Part shown: positions 59,498-64,000 of the stretch, piece by piece
Numbering within the stretch: the stretch's first letter is position 1
How the letters are laid out: every line of letters starts with the position of its first letter
Assembly: GCF_003994255.1 (NCBI RefSeq)
Contig: NZ_ML133856.1
Location: 1 to 64,000 of the forward strand
Reading direction: 5' to 3'
DNA: 64,000 nucleotides
DNA from: Brachybacterium paraconglomeratum
GTDB lineage: Bacteria > Actinomycetota > Actinomycetes > Actinomycetales > Dermabacteraceae
Position numbers and translations under genes: made by a program
The notes under the pieces: generated by a model
Database searches by the model: none
Told to the model about the DNA's origin: nothing
Seen by the model: the letters and a program-made list of their open reading frames with translations, nothing else

Positions 59498-59928
59498 GCG
59501 GGCACCGGATCCTGGCGCCGACGGCGCAGCAGCTCCTCGAGCTCGAAGGTGTCTCCGTCGCGGGCGCCGCGGCCGACGACGAGCGGTGCGGGGGAGGGCT
59601 CGGGCGCCTCGCCGCGCAGCCGGGCGAGGAGGCCCCCCTCGACGCGCAGCACGTAGTAGCGACCCTCCGCATCCACCGCGAGGGAGCGGTCGCGCTTGAG
59701 GTACCAGCCGCTCAGGCCGGTGCGCACGGTGCCGCTGCCGCGATAGGGCCGAGCCCGCAGCGGCACCGGGGCGATGCCGTCGGCGAGATAGCCGGCCACC
59801 GCCTCACGGATCAGCGCGGTGGCCCGTGCGTGCTCGTCCTCACGGGCGGCGCGGAGAGCCTGCTCCTTGGCCTCGACCACCTCGCGTCGGTGCCGGGACC
59901 ACTCCTGCTGCTCGGCCTGGGGGTTCAT
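59494..59928 (-). CDS. Conserved-looking 144-residue protein of unknown function
   Basis: Not recognised. The N-terminal half is a charged helix (EWSRHRREVVEAKEQALRAA), and the second half has alternating strands (GTVRTGLSGWYLKRDRSLAV, GRYYVLRVEGGL) ending in FELEELLRRRRQDP. No signal or membrane segment is seen. It overlaps the FUSC gene start by 4 nt, so both are probably one unit and the product may be a soluble partner. Confidence 0.6.
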   Translation of the reverse strand: MNPQAEQQEWSRHRREVVEAKEQALRAAREDEHARATALIREAVAGYLADGIAPVPLRARPYRGSGTVRTGLSGWYLKRDRSLAVDAEGRYYVLRVEGGLLARLRGEAPEPSPAPLVVGRGARDGDTFELEELLRRRRQDPVPA

Positions 59929-60019
59929 GACGCCATTCTTCCAGGCCGCGGCGCCGAGCACAGCGGGGCCGGGCAGGAGGTGCGGTGCAGGGGATGTGCG
60001 AAGAGCGTGGAGGCGGGGC

Positions 60020-61153
60020 TCAGAGCTTCGCGGTCGCGGGACGCTCGCCGTGGTCGCGAGGTACCACGACCGGCTCCTGGGAGGCGTCGATCCAGAGCGC
60101 CCCGGTCTCGCCGTCGGCCTCGCCGAGGAGCACCTGCACGGACAGCGCGGCATCCAGCGGCACCGCCCGACGCACGACGGCGAGGGCGATCGGGCCGAGG
60201 TCTGCATGGAGGGCCGCGGAGGTGACGGCGCCGACGACCTTCCCGTCGGCCCCGCCCAGGCGCACCTCGCCGCCGGCGGCGACGGGGACGTCCTGGGAGC
60301 CGTCGAGATGGAGCATCACCAGGCGCCGCGGCGGCTGGCCCAGGTTCAGCACCTTCGCGACGGTCTCCTGGCCGCGATAGCAGCCCTTGGCGGTGTGCAC
60401 GCTGGTGCGCAGCAGGTCGAGCTCGTGCGGGATGGTGCGCTCGTCGACCTCGCGCGCCTGGCGGGCGCGATGGTCCGCGATCCGCACCGCCTCCCAGGAG
60501 CTCATCCCGGCCAGCTGCCGCTCCTGCCAGGGCAGCGCCTCGAGCGCCGCGGCGGGGAAGACCGAGAGGACCTGGCCGGCCGGGTCCTCGGGCGCAGGGC
60601 CGTAGGCGACGCCGCCGGGGGCGACCTCGGGCCAGGGCTCGGACCACACGGCGACGGGCTCGGGCAGGTCGAGGTCCGCGAGCACCTCGGCCGCCGGGGC
60701 GAGAGCGCCCAGGACCCGCAGGTCGTCGCGATCGAGGATCTCGACCCGGGCGGCGAAGCGCATCAGCTCCAGGTAGCGGCGCAGTCCCGCGCGCGCCCCG
60801 GCGTCGAGGACCAGCAGCAGCGACTCCTCGCCGATCACGACGGCCGCGGCGAGATGCTCGACGCGGCCCTGCGGGGAGAGCACCGCGAGGGAGGACGAGG
60901 CGCCGACGGGCGTGCCGGTGAGGACCTGGGTGGAGACCGTGGTCATCCAGCTGCGGGCGTCGGCGCCGCTGACCTCGAGCAGCTCGAGCTGGCCGAGGTC
61001 GACGACGGCCTCCCGCTCCAGCAGGCGGCGCTGCTCGCGCAGCGGGGCGCCGTAGTGGGCGGGCACGGACTCGTCCGGGCCCTCGCCGAGGACCGCGCCG
61101 CGCAGGGACAGGGGGCGGATCTCGCGCACGGGACCGGACACGGGATCAGACAC
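60020..61153 (-). CDS. ygfZ: YgfZ/GcvT-like folate-binding protein
   Basis: A 377-residue protein with the YgfZ signature KGCYRGQETVAKV (about residue 263). The GcvT-like N-terminal domain contains VVDLGQLELLEVSGADARSW. YgfZ proteins help repair or assemble iron-sulfur clusters using tetrahydrofolate. GTG 61153 is chosen; it overlaps the end of the FABP-like gene by 8 nt. The frame stays open far upstream but only as a shadow of that gene. Confidence 0.9.
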   Translation of the reverse strand: MSDPVSGPVREIRPLSLRGAVLGEGPDESVPAHYGAPLREQRRLLEREAVVDLGQLELLEVSGADARSWMTTVSTQVLTGTPVGASSSLAVLSPQGRVEHLAAAVVIGEESLLLVLDAGARAGLRRYLELMRFAARVEILDRDDLRVLGALAPAAEVLADLDLPEPVAVWSEPWPEVAPGGVAYGPAPEDPAGQVLSVFPAAALEALPWQERQLAGMSSWEAVRIADHRARQAREVDERTIPHELDLLRTSVHTAKGCYRGQETVAKVLNLGQPPRRLVMLHLDGSQDVPVAAGGEVRLGGADGKVVGAVTSAALHADLGPIALAVVRRAVPLDAALSVQVLLGEADGETGALWIDASQEPVVVPRDHGERPATAKL

Positions 61154-61787
61154 GATGCAGCTCCAGGGAGAGGTGGGGGAGGAGCGCCGTCTCGCCGGGC
61201 GCACCCTCGGGGGCGGGGCCGCGCTGCTCCCAGAGCCACATGAGGCGTCCGGAGATGTAGCCGACCATGCGCGTCGCGGCGACCTCGCCGTCGGCGCCGG
61301 GCAGGGCGAGCTGCAGGCGCGGCCCGCGGACCTCGCCGCGCCAGGTCTCCGCGGCCTCGCCGCGGCGCTCGAAGCGCGCCTCCAGATGATGGGAGAGCTG
61401 CCCCTCGGGGCTGCCGGGGCGTGCCGCCTCGGCGGCGGCGCGGTCCTGCCCGGGCAGGAGATCGCCGACGGTCCACACGCCGTCCTCGCGGTGCAGCAGG
61501 CTCCGCTCGCCGGTCGACGGCGCGGCGGAGGCGTCGTCGTCCCCGTCCTCCGCGCGGGCGAAGGCGCTCGTGGGCGGCAGGGGAGCGGGGGCGTCGACCC
61601 GGTGGATCGTCGAGCGCCAGGCGAGGGTGCCGTCCTCCTGGGCGGTGCACACGAGACGCTGCTCGACGCGCACGTCAGGGGTGTCCGGGGACGGGGCGGC
61701 GAGGGCACCGCTGCCCTCCCACTCGCCGATCAGCCAGGCGAGCGGGTACAGGGAGCGGGGGAGGGAGGGGTCGAGCGTGATGGGCAT
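61146..61787 (-). CDS. FABP/nitrobindin-like (DUF1794) protein
   Basis: A 213-residue beta-barrel protein. The opening LAWLIGEWEGSG is the GxWxGxG signature of the nitrobindin/THAP4 family, and TRMVGYISGRLMWLWEQRG is near the C-terminus. Some members bind heme and isomerise peroxynitrite; heme ligation cannot be confirmed because the usual His is not clear here. A disordered acidic loop (EDGDDDASAAPSTGE) interrupts the barrel. It is cotranscribed with ygfZ, a pairing I also recall around Rv0811c-Rv0813c. Confidence 0.83.
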   Translation of the reverse strand: MPITLDPSLPRSLYPLAWLIGEWEGSGALAAPSPDTPDVRVEQRLVCTAQEDGTLAWRSTIHRVDAPAPLPPTSAFARAEDGDDDASAAPSTGERSLLHREDGVWTVGDLLPGQDRAAAEAARPGSPEGQLSHHLEARFERRGEAAETWRGEVRGPRLQLALPGADGEVAATRMVGYISGRLMWLWEQRGPAPEGAPGETALLPHLSLELHRV

Positions 61788-61803
61788 CGGTGCCGCAGGG
61801 CGC

Positions 61804-61905
61804 TCAGTGGTTGAACAGGCGGCTGATCACCAGCACGGAGAAGCCGAGGACGAGGATGCCCACCAGGACGACGAGGGCGAGGAAGAACAGCGACAGCGCA
61901 GACAT
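61804..61905 (-). CDS. Leaderless 33-residue single-pass membrane protein
   Basis: A very short gene in the 137-nt gap between two larger genes. The product is MSALSLFFLALVVLVGILVL followed by GFSVLVISRLFNH: one hydrophobic helix with a short polar end. The case for reality is a good -10 box (TAGACT, 61913-61918) 7 nt before the ATG, the same leaderless layout as many neighbours, strong third-position GC and no overlap with other genes. Function unknown; such micro-membrane proteins often modulate a larger membrane partner. Confidence 0.6.
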   Translation of the reverse strand: MSALSLFFLALVVLVGILVLGFSVLVISRLFNH

Positions 61906-61924
61906 GGCGACGAGTCTACCGTCG

Positions 61925-62674
61925 TCAGCCGAACAGTGTGATCGCGAGATGCGCGAGGACGCCCACGGTCGCGACAGGCACCGCCGCCACCGCCAGCGAG
62001 GGGACCGGCTCGTGCGCGACGAGCGAGGAGCCCACCAGCAGATGGGCGCTGCTCGCCCCGATCGCCGTCGCCACGCCCAGCATCACCGCGATCGGCAGGG
62101 CGAGCGAGGCCAGCGACACCGCGAGCAGGCACGTCAGACCCGCCCCCACCGCCACCGAGAGCACGAAGCGGGGCAGCGCGGGCAGCGGCGTCCAGTCCAG
62201 CAGCAGCGTCGCGGCGAGGCCCGTCGCGACGGCGGTGACCACGGCCGTGCTCCCGGAGGCCTGGGCGTCGACCTGGGCGATCACCCAGGTCGCGGCGAGC
62301 CCGGCGAGGAAGACCCCGGCGACCGTGCCCGTGAGCGAGGAGGTGAGGTCGCGGCGGTCGCGCCGGAGCATCTGATGGACGAAGGAGGCGAAGATTCCCA
62401 CCGCGCACAGCATCACGATCGCGGAGACGGGGGTGAGGCGCTCGGGGACGAGGACCGCGAGCAGCGCGCCGCCGATCCCGGTGCCGGCGACGACCACGCG
62501 GGTCCCGATCGCGGAGGGCAGCTCGAGCAGCCCGGGCCAGGAGATCCCGATCAGCAGCCCGAGCAGGGCGACGGAGGTCGCCATCAGCACGGGGGAGAGG
62601 GGGCCGGTGAGCGAGACGAGCGCCAGGAGCAGCGCGAGGGCGGCGCCGAGGGGTGCGCGCTCGGGAGCGGTCAC
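61925..62674 (-). CDS. Multi-spanning membrane protein of unknown function
   Basis: A 249-residue protein with about eight hydrophobic helices and only short polar loops (LRRDRRDLTSSLTG is the longest basic one). No family motif recognised. GTG 62674 follows GGGAGG at good spacing. It is divergent from mshD (148 nt between starts). The tiny membrane protein gene lies 19 nt beyond its stop. Confidence 0.65.
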   Translation of the reverse strand: MTAPERAPLGAALALLLALVSLTGPLSPVLMATSVALLGLLIGISWPGLLELPSAIGTRVVVAGTGIGGALLAVLVPERLTPVSAIVMLCAVGIFASFVHQMLRRDRRDLTSSLTGTVAGVFLAGLAATWVIAQVDAQASGSTAVVTAVATGLAATLLLDWTPLPALPRFVLSVAVGAGLTCLLAVSLASLALPIAVMLGVATAIGASSAHLLVGSSLVAHEPVPSLAVAAVPVATVGVLAHLAITLFG

Positions 62675-62739
62675 GGGGCCTCCCTCGCTGTCTCTGCCGG
62701 TCGCTCGATGGGTCGCCGACGGCTCGAGGTCCGCGGCGC

Positions 62740-62745
62740 TACAGT
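62740..62745 (+). promoter_or_regulatory. Candidate -10 box of mshD
   Basis: TACAGT in GCTACAGTGG; the transcript would start near 62752, leaving a leader of about 70 nt. No clear -35 is seen. Confidence 0.4.
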
Positions 62746-62822
62746 GGCAGTCTACGAGTGCCCGCAGGTGGAGGCATACTCGTGCCGCTCACCACCGCCG
62801 TCCGTCGTCCCGGAAGGACCCC

Positions 62823-63710
62823 ATGATCTCCACGGCCGAGCTGTCACAGGAGCACCGTGACCAGATCCTCGATCTGCTCGGCGCGGTGACCGCGCACGAC
62901 GGCGTCTCCCCGCTCGACGAGGCGGCGAGCCTCGCGCTCGACGGCGACGGCGCCCGGCACCTGCTCCGCCTCGAGGGGGACCGCGCGGTCGCCTACGCCG
63001 GCGTGCTCGCCGACGGCACCGTCCAGGGGATGGTGCGCCCGGAGGTGCGCCGCCGCGGCCACGGCACCGCCCTGCTCGAGGCCGCGCTCTCCGACCGGCC
63101 CGACGCCGGGGTCTGGGCGCACGGCGCGCTCGAGGGCTCCCTCGCCTTCCTCTCCGCGGCCGGGCTCGTCGAGACGCGCCGCCTGCTCACCCTGCACCGC
63201 GCGCTCGGGGCCGATGCCGCGCTCGAGCCCGTGCCCGAGTCCTCCCTGTCCGGGCTGACCCTGGGCGTCTTCGACCCGGTGCGCGACGCGGACGCCTGGG
63301 TCGGGGTCAACTCCCGCGCCTTCGCCTCCCATCCCGAGCAGGGGGCACTCACCCGCGCGGACCTGGAACAGCGCCTCGCCCAGCCCTGGTTCGACGCCGA
63401 GGACATGGTCGTCGCCCGTCGCGACGGGGAGCTGATCGGATTCGTCTGGGTCAAGCGGGAGCGGCCCGGCGCGACGGACGCCGACGCCGAGATCTACGTC
63501 GTGGCGACCGACCCGGCGGTGCAGGGGCACCGCATCGCGGCGGTGCTGCTGGCGACCGCGCTGCGTCGCCTGGCCGAGGGCGGGGTCCCCGGCGTCGAGC
63601 TCTACGTCGAGGCGGACAACACCGCCGCGCTGCGCCTGTACGAGCGCTGGGGCTTCGAGGTCTCGGGCCGCGACGTGCAGATGCGCCGTCCCGCAGCGGC
63701 CTCGGCATGA
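62823..63710 (+). CDS. mshD: Mycothiol synthase
   Basis: A 295-residue tandem-GNAT acetyltransferase that adds acetyl to Cys-GlcN-Ins, the last step of mycothiol synthesis. The first GNAT half has [19 protein letters not shown]. The second opens with the MshD-specific [19 protein letters not shown] and has [19 protein letters not shown] (acetyl-CoA loop) and [23 protein letters not shown] 62823 follows GGAAGGA. The NUDIX gene overlaps its stop by 4 nt. Confidence 0.93.
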   Translation: MISTAELSQEHRDQILDLLGAVTAHDGVSPLDEAASLALDGDGARHLLRLEGDRAVAYAGVLADGTVQGMVRPEVRRRGHGTALLEAALSDRPDAGVWAHGALEGSLAFLSAAGLVETRRLLTLHRALGADAALEPVPESSLSGLTLGVFDPVRDADAWVGVNSRAFASHPEQGALTRADLEQRLAQPWFDAEDMVVARRDGELIGFVWVKRERPGATDADAEIYVVATDPAVQGHRIAAVLLATALRRLAEGGVPGVELYVEADNTAALRLYERWGFEVSGRDVQMRRPAAASA

Positions 63711-64000
63711 GCGTGAGCGTCGGCCCGGGCAAACCGCCTCCCGTCCTCGCCGCCGGCGCCCTCGCCTGGCGCGAGAAGGGCGGGAAGCTCCAGGTGCTGC
63801 TCGTGCACCGGCCCCGCTACGACGACTGGTCGGTCCCCAAGGGCAAGCTCGACAAGGGCGAGACCTTCCCCGCGGCCGCGGTGCGGGAGGTCGCCGAGGA
63901 GACCGGGTACCGGGTGCGCCTGCACCGGCCGCTGCCCGCCTCCGTGTACCTGCTGCCGGACGGGCGCACCAAGATCGTCCAGTACTGGCTCGGCACGGTC
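63707..64000 (+). CDS. NUDIX hydrolase (MutT1-like), cut by the window end
   Basis: The first 98 codons only; the frame is open at the last base. The Nudix box is [20 protein letters not shown] followed by TGY, matching G-x5-E-x7-REVxEExG. The lead-in [20 protein letters not shown] is that of the MutT1/Ap4A hydrolase group, which in actinobacteria often continues into a histidine-phosphatase domain; whether it does here lies outside the window. ATG 63707 overlaps mshD by 4 nt. Confidence 0.85.
   Translation, partial: MSVSVGPGKPPPVLAAGALAWREKGGKLQVLLVHRPRYDDWSVPKGKLDKGETFPAAAVREVAEETGYRVRLHRPLPASVYLLPDGRTKIVQYWLGTV

Overview
The window is GC-rich actinobacterial chromosome. Third-codon GC is very high, many genes start with GTG, neighbouring genes overlap by 4 nt, and at least 17 genes look leaderless (a TANNNT-type -10 box 6-7 nt before the start codon). 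A WhiB regulator, a MshD-type mycothiol synthase, DUF3027, DUF4244 and DUF4177 proteins and an IdeR/DtxR-type iron box also point to Actinomycetes. The protein style suggests Micrococcales, possibly Dermabacteraceae/Brachybacterium, but that is inference. I see no phage, IS element, integron or CRISPR array.

Region 1 (0-16 kb) is the accessory part. It carries three subunits of a Wadjet/Mks (MukBEF-like) SMC complex in order: jetA (DUF3375, 239-1801), jetB (DUF4194, 4949-5653) and jetC (SMC ATPase, 11994-15407). They are separated by unrelated cargo instead of forming one operon. Cargo 1 is an alkyltransferase-like protein plus two paralogous single-pass membrane proteins with long charged tails. 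Cargo 2 is an iron-siderophore uptake operon behind an iron box, whose last gene fuses the ABC ATPase to a siderophore-interacting reductase, followed by a zinc alcohol dehydrogenase. No jetD nuclease gene is present in the window.

Region 2 (16-23.6 kb) holds cell-surface and cell-wall genes: a maltokinase-like kinase, a CshA-type repeat surface protein, a LytR_C protein, a GH20 hexosaminidase and a peptidoglycan hydrolase with a structured leader. A lower-GC gap and tRNA-Pro(CGG) follow.

Region 3 (23.6-51 kb) is a conserved actinobacterial core, with gene content and much of the order as I recall it from Mycobacterium tuberculosis: metallophosphoesterase-ponA-whiB4, DUF4177-RidA-MBL-crp-nth-NUDIX, csp-DUF3027, holB-tmk, topA, a DUF1998 helicase, and a tad pilus operon (ssd-tadA-tadBC-DUF4244-tadE-tadE-like). 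TadB and TadC are fused here.

Region 4 (51-64 kb) is housekeeping: xth, an SDR, pyrE, a zinc metallopeptidase, DedA-TrmH-fba, a repeat-rich gap with a 23-bp perfect inverted repeat, DUF2516, a FUSC-like protein, ygfZ, an FABP/nitrobindin-like protein, a 33-residue leaderless membrane protein, mshD, and a NUDIX gene cut by the window end.

All family assignments come from reading motifs and from memory of the families; no database search was run.
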